From contig DASXMJ010000076.1 in NCBI GenBank assembly GCA_036495685.1, positions 1-52,670 of the forward strand: a stretch of DNA of 52,670 bases. The letters run 5' to 3'. Numbering within the stretch: position 1 is the first letter of the stretch; the number at the start of each line of letters is the position of its first letter. The notes under the pieces were generated by a model, which saw nothing but the letters and a program-made list of their open reading frames with translations, was not told the origin of the DNA and did no database searches. The stretch is from Candidatus Binataceae bacterium. Its GTDB lineage: Bacteria > Desulfobacterota > Binatia > Binatales > Binataceae. A program made the position numbers and the translations under genes. Positions 8,058-16,327 of the stretch are shown in pieces.

Positions 8058-9248
8058 ATGAACGACGCCGCACAACAATACGAAGCGCAGATCGTCGAAG
8101 GAATCGAGAAGGTCCCGCGCGACGATTGGGACGCGGTGCTGGCGCCCGATGACTCGCCGTTTGTGGAATGGGATTGGCTGCGCGCGATGGAGAAATCGGG
8201 TGCGGCGGCGCGCGACACCGGATGGGCGCCGTTTCATATCGTCATCCGCCCCCGCGGCGGGCGCAAAATCATCGCCGCGTGTCCGCTCTATCTTAAATCG
8301 CACAGCATGGGCGAATTCGTCTTTGACCACGGATGGGCCGACGCGGCCGAGCGCGCGGGGATTCGCTACTACCCCAAGGTGGTGGTTGCGGTGCCTTTCA
8401 CACCCCACACCGGACGGCGACTGCTGACCGCGCCCGGGGCGGATCGCGTGACCCTCTGCGCGATCCTCGCAAACGCCCTGGTTAAACTGTGCGACGACAA
8501 TAAGCTGTCTTCGGTGCACGTAAACTTCTGCGCCGAAGACGAGGCCGCGTTGCTAGCGCGCGCCGGGTTCCTGGAGCGGCACGGTTATCAGTATCATTGG
8601 CAGAATGCCGGGTTCGCGACTTTCGACGACTACCTGGCGCGCCTCAAGCACAAGCGGCGGACCGCGGTGCGCCACGAGCGCAGCCAGGTTCGCGACGCGG
8701 GCATCGAGGTGCGGGTATTGGCGGGAGAGGAAATCGCCGATGCGATGTTCCCGACCATGTTCAAGGTCTACCTGGCGACCATCGAAAAGTTGTACTGGGG
8801 GCGCCAATACCTGACGCAGGAATTTTTCGGCCTGCTTCGGCGACACTTCAAGCGACACTTGAGGTTTGTTACAGCCCGAGATCGACGCGAGATCATCGCG
8901 GGCGCGATCTGTCTGGAAAAGGCGGGCGTGCTCTACGGGCGGTACTGGGGCTGCTTCCGCGAGGTCCGATTTCTGCACTTCGAGGTCTGCTACTACGCAG
9001 GGATCGAACATGCGATCGCCAACGGACTCAAACGATTCGAGCCCGGTGCGGGAGGTGAATACAAGTGGCTGCGCGGGTTCGATCCGGCCCTGACGCGCAG
9101 CATGCACTACGTGTCGCCTCCGGGGTTGCGCAGGGCGGTGGGAGATTTTCTGCGGCGCGAGCGCCAGGAAGTTGCGCACTGGATTACCGCGGGAGGCGAG
9201 CGCAGTCAGTTGAAGCCGCCGCCACCAAGCGATGAAGAGCAGCAGTAG
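8058..9248 (+). CDS. GNAT-fold acyltransferase of the COG3146 (FemAB-like) family
   Basis: The 396-residue protein matches the COG3146/PF04339 family, often annotated as peptidoglycan biosynthesis/recognition or GNAT N-acetyltransferase. Typical blocks are visible: DSPFVEWDWLRAMEKSG near the start, ACPLYLKSHSMGEFVFDHGW, YYPKVVVAVPFTPHTGRRLL, KRRTAVRHERSQVRDAGIEV, LYGRYWGCF, and FEPGAGGEYKWLRGFDP near the end. The fold suggests acyl or aminoacyl transfer; the true substrate is not known for most members and cannot be read here. I take the ATG at 8058 because conserved sequence starts just after it; an in-frame start at 7995 adds 21 atypical residues. It converges on rmuC. Confidence 0.85.
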   Translation: MNDAAQQYEAQIVEGIEKVPRDDWDAVLAPDDSPFVEWDWLRAMEKSGAAARDTGWAPFHIVIRPRGGRKIIAACPLYLKSHSMGEFVFDHGWADAAERAGIRYYPKVVVAVPFTPHTGRRLLTAPGADRVTLCAILANALVKLCDDNKLSSVHVNFCAEDEAALLARAGFLERHGYQYHWQNAGFATFDDYLARLKHKRRTAVRHERSQVRDAGIEVRVLAGEEIADAMFPTMFKVYLATIEKLYWGRQYLTQEFFGLLRRHFKRHLRFVTARDRREIIAGAICLEKAGVLYGRYWGCFREVRFLHFEVCYYAGIEHAIANGLKRFEPGAGGEYKWLRGFDPALTRSMHYVSPPGLRRAVGDFLRRERQEVAHWITAGGERSQLKPPPPSDEEQQ

Positions 9249-9351
9249 GCGGAAACGGCAGGACTTTGCTTACCAGGGTCAAGGACCGGGATACTCGGCT
9301 GCACGCTGGTTCCACTGAAAGCGCGGTCTTCCACCTGCCCGGTGGTCAGGT

Positions 9352-10620
9352 CTATTTGCCTTTGCCGCCGACCACTGCGATCGCCGGGGCTTCCGGTTCG
9401 GGCACCGGCTCACCGGTGAGGTTCACCACCTGATTTCGATACTTGGTTAAGTGCCCGCGCGCTACCTCGTAAGCTTGCTGTGCCCGACTGAGAGATTTGC
9501 CGATTTCCTCGAAGCGGTCCTCGAAATAGCCGAACGCGCTTTGCGCCTTCTTCAGTTCCTCGGTCGCGCGTTCGTAGCTCTTGGCGAACTCGTACATCTT
9601 GAAGACCATCTGGATGGACTGAAGTGTGATGATCAGCGTGTTGGGGGACACCGCGAACACCCGTAGTTTGTTGAGGTATTCGCTCAGGTCTCCGTTCAGG
9701 ACCGTTTCCATGTAGAGCGTCTCGCTCGGCAGATACATTAGCGCCATATCCGTGGTGCCGCTTTCGGGCCGGATGTACGCAGCGATGCGGCGCGCCTGCT
9801 CCTTCATGACCCGAGCAAATTCGACTCGCGCGGCGTCCAATGACCGCGGATCGGAGTTGCTGAATAGCGGCAGCACCTGCTCGCGCGGAAACTTTGCATC
9901 GATGGGCAGATTGCGCTCGGGAAATTTTACGATCGCGTCGGGACGCCCGGAAATGTCGACTCCCGGCGAGGCCTGCAATTCGTACATGTGTGCGGGCAGG
10001 AAATCCTCGAGCAGACGCTCGAGGCTGGCCTCACCGAACTTGCCGCGCAGATGCGGCATCTTGAGCAGGTTGTTCAGGTCATTGATCGAAGCGCCGATCT
10101 CCCCGACGTTGCGCAGTTGCTCCTCCGCGGCCAGCAGGTGCTGCTGAACCTTCTCAAACTGCGCGAAGCCTTCTCTAATATTCTGGTCGAGCTTGCTTTG
10201 CACCTGGTTGGTGATCGCCAGCAGTTTTTGATCGATCTCGAAGCGTACCGATTCCAGTCCGTCGCGCATCTGCGAAGTCAGCGCCGCGATCTCCAATTTT
10301 AGACCGGCCGCCTGTTCCTCGCGTCCGGCCTTAAGCTGCTGTTCCAGGTCGTTTTTCAGAGCGAGAAAGCCTTGCGCGATTCGATCGGCGGTTTCTTGGC
10401 GCAAATCACCCTTGGTATCGCTCAGGCGCTCGGCCATGTCCGCGGTCGCGCGCACGAACTTGCCGTCCAAGTCGCGCGCGACCACGTCGAGCTGCTTCAC
10501 TAGTCTGTCGAAGGAATTTGCCCCTGCGTACGAACGGACCCGGAAAATCGCCATTGCCGCGATCGCAACCAAGCCCGTTACTATCACCGCCGCGACCAGC
10601 GCCGCCTCCACCATGTCCAC
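9352..10620 (-). CDS. rmuC: DNA recombination protein RmuC
   Basis: RmuC-family proteins limit recombination at inverted repeats and carry a nuclease-like domain (PF02646). Here an N-terminal membrane anchor (about residues 5-27) is followed by a long coiled coil (about 35-180) and the conserved C-terminal domain: LRGKFGEASLERLLED, DAIVKFPERNLPIDAKFP, DMALMYLPSETLYMETV, VFAVSPNTLIITLQ. At 422 residues it is of normal size. The GTG at 10620 is followed two codons later by an ATG at 10614 with GAGGGG just upstream, which is probably the real start. It is divergent from the ArsA-type gene by about 93 bp. Confidence 0.93.
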   Translation of the reverse strand: MDMVEAALVAAVIVTGLVAIAAMAIFRVRSYAGANSFDRLVKQLDVVARDLDGKFVRATADMAERLSDTKGDLRQETADRIAQGFLALKNDLEQQLKAGREEQAAGLKLEIAALTSQMRDGLESVRFEIDQKLLAITNQVQSKLDQNIREGFAQFEKVQQHLLAAEEQLRNVGEIGASINDLNNLLKMPHLRGKFGEASLERLLEDFLPAHMYELQASPGVDISGRPDAIVKFPERNLPIDAKFPREQVLPLFSNSDPRSLDAARVEFARVMKEQARRIAAYIRPESGTTDMALMYLPSETLYMETVLNGDLSEYLNKLRVFAVSPNTLIITLQSIQMVFKMYEFAKSYERATEELKKAQSAFGYFEDRFEEIGKSLSRAQQAYEVARGHLTKYRNQVVNLTGEPVPEPEAPAIAVVGGKGK

Positions 10621-10713
10621 CCCTCACCAGTAATCTTATCGTCCCCCGATTCGGCGGTCTAATCGCGGCGATGCGGGTTTGCACAACGCCTGATATGTTG
10701 CCCTGCACGGACC

Positions 10714-11961
10714 GTGGGCGTGAAAGACCTGCTTAAAAAGGGCTCCATCCTCATCGTGCTTGGCACCGGGGGAGTAGGGAAAACCACCGTAACCGCGGCG
10801 CTTGGGATCGCCGGTGCAGAGCGGAATCTGGACACTGCGCTGATCACGGTCGATCCCGCGCGCAGACTGCGCGACGCGCTCGGCTTGAAGCGGCTCGGCG
10901 GGCGCCCCACGCGCCTCTCGCGCGGCCACCTCGCGGCCGGCGGACTTGATCCCGCGCTCAAGCTGTCCGCGATGATGCTCGACGTGAAGGGGGCGTGGGA
11001 CATGATGGCGGAGCGGTTTGCACCCGATGCCGCCACGCGTCGTCGGATTCTGCAAAATCCCTTTTACGAGCGTCTCACCGCAGAATTCGCGGGGGCCGAG
11101 GCTTTCGCGGCTTTGCAGCAACTCTACGACTTGCATGAAGCGGGAAAATTTGAGCTTAAAGTCGTTGACACTCCCCCGGCGGCCCATGCATTTGAATTCC
11201 TGGAGGCGCCCGCGCGTTTCACACGCCTGCTCGACTCGCGCGCGGCGCGGTGGATTTTTACCCCGTCGCTTTCCGCCGGACGGCTTGCGGTCAAACTCGC
11301 CAGCCAGGCGGCGCGGTTCGTAGTACGCGAACTGGAGAGATTCGCGGGCGGCCGGGCACTTTCGAGTGTGTCGGATTTTTTCGCGGCGGCCTCGGAAAGC
11401 GTCGATGCGGTCGTCGATCAACTACGCAAGACTGAGGTCCTGATGCGTTCGGACGCGGTGCGGTTCGTGATGGTAACGACGCCGGAAGCGGATCGCCTAG
11501 TTCGAGCGCGGGAGCTGATCGAGGAAATGAAGGCGGATGGGTTAGCGCTATCGGCGATTGTGATCAATCGCTTCCTGGGCGAGCGATCCTTGCGTCAAGC
11601 TGCACGTGGTTCAGCTGGGGCGGGGTTGGAATATCTCGATGAAATTCGGAGCCTGGAAAGCGAACTCGCCGATGATATCGCGAAGAGAAACGGTACCGGC
11701 GCCGTGATGACACACCTGGTTCGTCATCGCGAACAGACCCGGGCTGCGGTGGTTCGGGTTGCCGAATTCGCAAGTCAGATACCGCCCCAGGTAAAGTTAG
11801 CAGTCGCGCCTGAACTCGCCATGGAAGCGATGCACGACCTCGGCGGGTTACACCGAATCGCGGGATTTATTACCAGCGGGATCGATATCGTGGAGGTCTT
11901 GGAGAACGCGGTTTCGGGTGGGAGCGCGACGCGGCGATCACGGCGCGCCGTGCAGCGATGA
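10714..11961 (+). CDS. ArsA/GET3-family ATPase
   Basis: This is a 415-residue P-loop ATPase of the anion-transporting ArsA family. The deviant Walker A GTGGVGKTT is at residues 17-25, with the signature lysine in GVGKT. LITVDPARRLRDALG follows, then VVDTPPAAHAFEFLEAP (switch region) and FVMVTTPEADRLVRA, and INRFLG as the base-recognition strand. It carries a single ATPase unit, so it would act as a dimer. No arsenite pump ArsB, ArsR or metal-binding Cys cluster is nearby, so arsenic resistance is not supported. In many bacteria such proteins are soluble ATPases of unknown client. The start codon is GTG. A class III cyclase follows after 255 bp. Confidence 0.9.
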   Translation: MGVKDLLKKGSILIVLGTGGVGKTTVTAALGIAGAERNLDTALITVDPARRLRDALGLKRLGGRPTRLSRGHLAAGGLDPALKLSAMMLDVKGAWDMMAERFAPDAATRRRILQNPFYERLTAEFAGAEAFAALQQLYDLHEAGKFELKVVDTPPAAHAFEFLEAPARFTRLLDSRAARWIFTPSLSAGRLAVKLASQAARFVVRELERFAGGRALSSVSDFFAAASESVDAVVDQLRKTEVLMRSDAVRFVMVTTPEADRLVRARELIEEMKADGLALSAIVINRFLGERSLRQAARGSAGAGLEYLDEIRSLESELADDIAKRNGTGAVMTHLVRHREQTRAAVVRVAEFASQIPPQVKLAVAPELAMEAMHDLGGLHRIAGFITSGIDIVEVLENAVSGGSATRRSRRAVQR

Positions 11962-12216
11962 ACATTCGAGGCGAAGAGTGTCTAGCGTGGGGGACTACAA
12001 AAACCGCGCGCAGCTCCTCTCCCCACCTCTCTTCCGAGCTCGGACCCCTCGGTCTGCCGCGGCTACAACTATTTCTGGTGGCGCTTTTGCAGATACACTG
12101 ACCTTCAACCGAGCGAGCTTGGAAATAACGTCGGCGGTCCGTTGCATGGGGCGGCCGCGTGATCAACTTTACTTCTTCGTCGCTCGGACATTGGCTTCGA
12201 CCCGCGACGGACGGCA

Positions 12217-13011
12217 ATGGCGAAGTTTCTCCGCATCGGGGTCCATCATTCGAATGTGTCCGGATATACGTCCAAAGCATGGTCAGTCCGGCGGATCGGC
12301 AGCACCGTGCTGCTGAAATGGGGCGTGGTCGAGGTGCGCGGAGTAGGCCGTACCCGGCGGGTCTACTGGACGGTCCCACCTCGAGAAAAGACCGTCCGCT
12401 GCCGCACAGCGCAGAGCGCCCGAGCATACGTGAAAAAGGCTATCGCACGGAGGGTTAACCATCGGTACGAACGGCTAGCAGACAATGTGCCCATCCGGCG
12501 GCGACCTGCACGCGCGAGCGTCGAGTTCGCTCGGGCTCTCGCCACTATCTTGTTTGTCGACATCGTGGGTTCGACCGCGAAAGCCGCGCGGCTCGGCGAC
12601 CGTCGCTGGACGGAAGTGCTTAATCACTACTACGCGGCAGTTCGCGGAGCGCTTCGCGCCAACCGCGGCACAGAAATAATCACCACCGGCGACGGGATGC
12701 TCGCCACCTTCGAGACGCCAACCGCGGCAATTCGATGCGCGTCCGCGATCCGTCATGCCGTCCGCACGCTGGGTCTGGAGATCCGAGCCGGGCTGCATAC
12801 CGGCGAATACAAAATGATGGGGAACGACGTCGTCGGCATTGCTGTACATATCGGCGCACGAGTAGCTGCCATGGCGGGCGCCAGCGAAGTAATGGTCTCG
12901 AGCGCGGTGAGGGACCTGGTGGACGGGTCGGCAATCAGATTCAAGGACCGAGGTGTTCACAAGCTCAAGGGAGTGCCCACCGGGTGGCGGCTCTACCTGG
13001 TCGAGTCATAA
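12217..13011 (+). CDS. class III adenylate/guanylate cyclase with N-terminal WGR-like domain
   Basis: The C-terminal ~165 residues are a class III nucleotide cyclase domain. The first metal aspartate is D115 in ILFVDIVGST, the second is D159 in TTGDGMLATF, and R215 in GIAVHIGARV is the transition-state arginine. The usual transition-state Asn is His211. The usual purine-contact Lys four residues before D159 is Ile155, while D204 is kept, so nucleotide preference is uncertain. Residues 20-88 (AWSVRRIGSTVLLKWGVVEV, GRTRRVYW, then an alanine-rich helix and NHRYERL) have the pattern of a WGR domain, a small nucleic-acid-binding or regulatory fold known from PARPs. No membrane segment is present. 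Cyclase assignment is firm; the WGR call is pattern recognition. Confidence 0.85.
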   Translation: MAKFLRIGVHHSNVSGYTSKAWSVRRIGSTVLLKWGVVEVRGVGRTRRVYWTVPPREKTVRCRTAQSARAYVKKAIARRVNHRYERLADNVPIRRRPARASVEFARALATILFVDIVGSTAKAARLGDRRWTEVLNHYYAAVRGALRANRGTEIITTGDGMLATFETPTAAIRCASAIRHAVRTLGLEIRAGLHTGEYKMMGNDVVGIAVHIGARVAAMAGASEVMVSSAVRDLVDGSAIRFKDRGVHKLKGVPTGWRLYLVES

Positions 13012-13214
13012 CCGGGTATTTTCACGCGCGGTGATGCCAATCTTTTCCCCGCCGAAGTCAGCAAGGGCACCCGGCCACGCTCAGCTCGTCACCTTTTGCT
13101 TCGAGTTCCAGGCGGTCGAAAACCCGCGTTACCAGGCGACCGCGGATTCTCTTTCCCGCGACTGGTCAGGGCCACGATGAGTGAGTAAATTTACTAGTGG
13201 ATTAAGACCTTTCG

Positions 13215-13751
13215 ATGGACTGGTTCAGTAAACGAGACGATCACGACCACCATCGCGCGACCCGCGGCGGACAGCGTCCCTCGGTCAGCGAAATATCCGA
13301 TGAGTTGCTAGTCGGCGAATATCCCACCCGCGGCGACATCGAATGGCTCAAAGACACCTACAACATCGCTGCGGTACATAACCTTCAGGACGATGACGAC
13401 CTACGCCACAACGGCCTCGACCTTAAGCAGCTGCGGGCCGAGTATGATGCTCGGGGCATCCGGTTTCGGCGCACACCGATTCAGGATGGCAGCGCTGACG
13501 CGATGGCGGACCGGCTCGCAGTCGCCCTCGCCGACCTACGCGAGCTGGTCGATGCGCATGGCCGGGTTTATCTGCATTGCAACGGTGGATTGAATCGGGC
13601 CCCTACCCTTGCCATCGCCTTCCTGCGCGCCCATCGGGGAATGTCTCTGGAGGAGGCGCTGGCGCTGGTCAAGGCGCGGCGGGCGTGCGGACCATTCATG
13701 ACGGTGCTCGAGGACTATTTCGGGCCGCGGGATTTCAAGCCGGATCGATGA
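13215..13751 (+). CDS. dual-specificity/tyrosine phosphatase-family protein
   Basis: This is a 178-residue cysteine-dependent phosphatase. The P-loop is HCNGGLNRAPT: H121, nucleophile C122 and R128 give the C-x5-R motif. D91 in the loop TPIQDGSAD is a candidate general acid. The N-terminal part (SVSEISDELLVGEYPTRGDI, then VHNLQDDDDL) is the typical start of the dual-specificity fold. Only one base separates its TGA from the ATG of the phosphatidyltransferase gene, and that gene overlaps the next by four bases, so the three are surely co-transcribed. Some phosphatases of this fold act on lipid phosphates (PTPMT1 is one), so a lipid phosphate is a plausible substrate here, but that is inference from context. 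Confidence 0.88.
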   Translation: MDWFSKRDDHDHHRATRGGQRPSVSEISDELLVGEYPTRGDIEWLKDTYNIAAVHNLQDDDDLRHNGLDLKQLRAEYDARGIRFRRTPIQDGSADAMADRLAVALADLRELVDAHGRVYLHCNGGLNRAPTLAIAFLRAHRGMSLEEALALVKARRACGPFMTVLEDYFGPRDFKPDR

Positions 13752-13752
13752 A

Positions 13753-14520
13753 ATGAGCGCCGCGGCGGGAACCTTATCCGGACCGATACCGAGGCATAGA
13801 CTTCTCACCGCCTTCGCTTGGGGTGTGCATCTGTACACCGCGCTCGGCGCCGCTGTCGGACTGCTAGCGATCTACTACGCTTCCGGGGGCGATTTTCGTG
13901 CCTCGTTTCTCGCGATGGCGGCCGCGACCCTTATCGATTCCAGCGACGGACCCTTGGCCCGCTGGATGAAGGTCAAGCAGCGCATACCCTCCTTCGATGG
14001 CACCCTCCTCGACAACATCGTCGACTACCTCACCTACACAGTCGCGCCGGTCTTTCTGATGATCGAAGCTGCCATCATTCCCTCTACCCATCTAGGCCTG
14101 TTGCTCGCGTGCTTCGTGATGCTCGCGAGCGTTTATGGTTTTTGCCAAACCAACGCCAAGACCCCGGACCATTATTTCCTGGGCTTTCCCAATTACTGGA
14201 ACCTTGTGGCCTTCTATCTCTTCTGCCTGGATGGATCAGCGATTTTTAACTGGGCAGTCCTCGCGCTGCTCGCGGTGATGGTCTTCATTCCGATCCGTTA
14301 TATATATCCAAACCGCACCATTCCGCTGCGGCCGGTGACTCTCACACTCGGAATAATCTGGGCGGTAGTGACCCTGGTGATGCTGTTCGAGCTGCCCGTG
14401 GTCAATCCAATCCTGCTTGCGGTTTCGCTCAGCTTTATCGCCTATTACCTGGTCGCCTCTTTCGTTCTGCACGCGCTCGCGCTGCGAGTTCGCCCGGCGG
14501 TAGTGCCGGTCGTCGAATGA
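13753..14520 (+). CDS. pcs: CDP-alcohol phosphatidyltransferase, phosphatidylcholine synthase-type
   Basis: This 255-residue polytopic membrane enzyme carries D62, D65-G66, A69-R70, then twelve residues to G83, D87 and D91. The 12-residue spacing, rather than eight as in PgsA, is characteristic of phosphatidylcholine synthases, which condense choline with CDP-diacylglycerol. Other Pcs-like marks are GVHLYTALGA near the start and FLGFPNYWNLVAFYLF. About seven or eight hydrophobic segments are visible. The assignment to choline is by family; a related alcohol is possible. It sits between a phosphatase gene and an amidohydrolase-like gene in a tightly packed unit, which is unusual for pcs as I know it. 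Its own TGA overlaps the next ATG. Confidence 0.85.
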   Translation: MSAAAGTLSGPIPRHRLLTAFAWGVHLYTALGAAVGLLAIYYASGGDFRASFLAMAAATLIDSSDGPLARWMKVKQRIPSFDGTLLDNIVDYLTYTVAPVFLMIEAAIIPSTHLGLLLACFVMLASVYGFCQTNAKTPDHYFLGFPNYWNLVAFYLFCLDGSAIFNWAVLALLAVMVFIPIRYIYPNRTIPLRPVTLTLGIIWAVVTLVMLFELPVVNPILLAVSLSFIAYYLVASFVLHALALRVRPAVVPVVE

Positions 14521-16274
14521 GAGCGGTGACGGCATCGATCGCCGCGCCGGAGCCGTGGCTGGAAATAATCGAGGGGGGATCCCCCTTCCTTCTGATCGCT
14601 CCCCATGGCGGGCGTGCCGGAAAAGCTGCACAGGCAACCCTTCATCCCAAGGTCAACGACCTTCACACTGCTGAAATCACTCGCGAACTGGCGGCGCGCC
14701 TCGACGCATCCGCGCTTATCAATTCTGCGATGGACCGTAACCTCATCGACTGCAACCGCATCCCGCAGCTCGCGGAACGGGCTCCCTGGGTGTTGGAGAT
14801 TATCGCCCAGCACCTGGCCGTGATGGTGGAGCGCTTTGGTCGCGCCACGGTGCTGCTCGTTCACGGATGGAACATCATCGAACCAAGGGTCGATTTTGGA
14901 CTCGGCGTGCGCACCTATGGACGGGAGCTTCGACCGGCGGGTTCGGCACGGGTTTCCGCCAGCGACGATTTTATCAACGGTCCGCTGCTCTCACTTGCGA
15001 GGAACCTGCGCGCCGCCGGAATCACTCCGACTTTTGGGCTGCGCTACCCAGCCGGCGGCATCCACAACTTGGTCCAGGCCTTCACCGAACGGCATCGCGA
15101 AAGTCCGCTAACTCCGCTCAGCCGTATCTCCGCCATCGCGGCACAGGGACTGGTGGATGCGGTTCAGCTCGAGTTGTCGGTTTCGGTAAGATTGCTCGGC
15201 CCGCCTCGCCAACGATGTGTGGAAGCCATAGCCGACACTTTCTCCGGCCAGCCGCAAGCCACTGCCCCGTCCGATTCGAATCTCTCAGTCGTTCGCACGC
15301 CGCTCGCTTCACGCCGTGTTTCGACGACCGCGCCAGTGCGGGTCGGGATGGAATTCTTTGACGCCGCGTCAGGGATCGGCGCGATGGCCAGCTTTGATCT
15401 CGGTACGCCCGGCTTCGGCGCGCGAATCATGATGGTGCTGGGGGAGCGGCGCGTAATTCTTTGCACTTGCGAAGGCACCACCAGACGCGACGCCGACCGG
15501 CTTTCGCTCGGACCTCTTTCCCTGGTAATTCGCGGGAGCTCGCTGGTCCTGGAGTTCGCGGGCACCGCGGTGGTGGTCCCGGACGGCTCGACCTATTTGA
15601 GCATCGAGCGCGCGCTCGCGACCGGCATCCTGGATCCACACGCGCGCGTGACCCTGCAGCTGCCGCTCTCCGGCGACGGTCTAGATCCCTCAGCTCTGTT
15701 CGGCCACGGAGCGTTCGACAGCGCAGCGCGAAATATCCCGCCCGTGTTTTCCATCGCCACGGGCGAGGCTACCCTGGAAGGTCGGCGCTACAGCCTGCGA
15801 GCGAGCACGCGCGCCGGGGTTTCGTTTACCGGCCTCGGCTCCCAGAAGTTCAACGAGCGCAGGATGATCTGGGCACTATTCCACGGAGACGATCAGGCTC
15901 CGGATGCAATTGAGCTGCGTCGCGTCGATGGCGATAGCGAACAGCAGATCGCGCGATTGTTCTCCGATGGTAAATGGTCGACATTGACCCTGAGCAGTCT
16001 TGCAATCGAAGCCGGCGCGCCAGAGTTAATGCCGCACCGGCTCGAAGCCACAGTCGCCGCGAGCGCCGGAGATTCTTTTAATCTGCTCGGAACGCCGGTT
16101 GCTTTTGTTCCACTTTCACGCCCGGGATTGAATGGCAGCCGAATCTACACCTCGCTCGGATTCGGGACTTTCAAATTGGGTACCCGCTCCGCATCGGGCA
16201 TGTTCGAGTATTCTCGCCGGGTGGAGCCAGCCTCGGCGAACGATGGAGACGGCGGCGACTCAGACAGCGATTAG
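14517..16274 (+). CDS. N-formylglutamate amidohydrolase-like N-terminal domain with unknown C-terminal region
   Basis: The 585-residue protein has two parts. Residues 1-~245 resemble the N-formylglutamate amidohydrolase fold (PF05013): LLIAPHGGRAG (metal-site H), NDLHTAEITRELAARLDA, SAMDRNLIDCNR, LLVHGWN and VQLELSVSVR, each at the place of a conserved block in that family. Residues ~275-565 are rich in short beta strands and look like beta-sandwich material; I recognise no domain there. The C-terminus is acidic (Asp/Gly/Ser). There is no signal peptide, so it should act in the cytoplasm. Its ATG overlaps the pcs stop codon (ATGA), implying translational coupling. Substrate unknown; an amide or peptide bond is the likely target if the metal site is active. 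Confidence 0.65.
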   Translation: MRAVTASIAAPEPWLEIIEGGSPFLLIAPHGGRAGKAAQATLHPKVNDLHTAEITRELAARLDASALINSAMDRNLIDCNRIPQLAERAPWVLEIIAQHLAVMVERFGRATVLLVHGWNIIEPRVDFGLGVRTYGRELRPAGSARVSASDDFINGPLLSLARNLRAAGITPTFGLRYPAGGIHNLVQAFTERHRESPLTPLSRISAIAAQGLVDAVQLELSVSVRLLGPPRQRCVEAIADTFSGQPQATAPSDSNLSVVRTPLASRRVSTTAPVRVGMEFFDAASGIGAMASFDLGTPGFGARIMMVLGERRVILCTCEGTTRRDADRLSLGPLSLVIRGSSLVLEFAGTAVVVPDGSTYLSIERALATGILDPHARVTLQLPLSGDGLDPSALFGHGAFDSAARNIPPVFSIATGEATLEGRRYSLRASTRAGVSFTGLGSQKFNERRMIWALFHGDDQAPDAIELRRVDGDSEQQIARLFSDGKWSTLTLSSLAIEAGAPELMPHRLEATVAASAGDSFNLLGTPVAFVPLSRPGLNGSRIYTSLGFGTFKLGTRSASGMFEYSRRVEPASANDGDGGDSDSD

Positions 16275-16327
16275 TGGGGTGGCGGAGCGCTCAAAATCCT
16301 GCCCGGCTTAAAGGGCGCAGTTGGGCA

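Noticed and set aside
10636..11421. Minus-strand frame of 261 codons opposite the ArsA-type gene
   Set aside because: Fully antisense to a gene with clear P-loop motifs; Arg/Gly-rich composition typical of high-GC shadow frames.
10714..11961. Arsenic resistance role for the ArsA-family ATPase
   Set aside because: No ArsB, ArsR, ArsC or metal-binding cysteine cluster is in or near the gene; many bacterial ArsA-like ATPases have other clients.
11870..12427. Minus-strand frame of 185 codons spanning the gap between the ArsA-type and cyclase genes
   Set aside because: It overlaps both flanking genes and has Ser/Arg/Pro-rich shadow composition.
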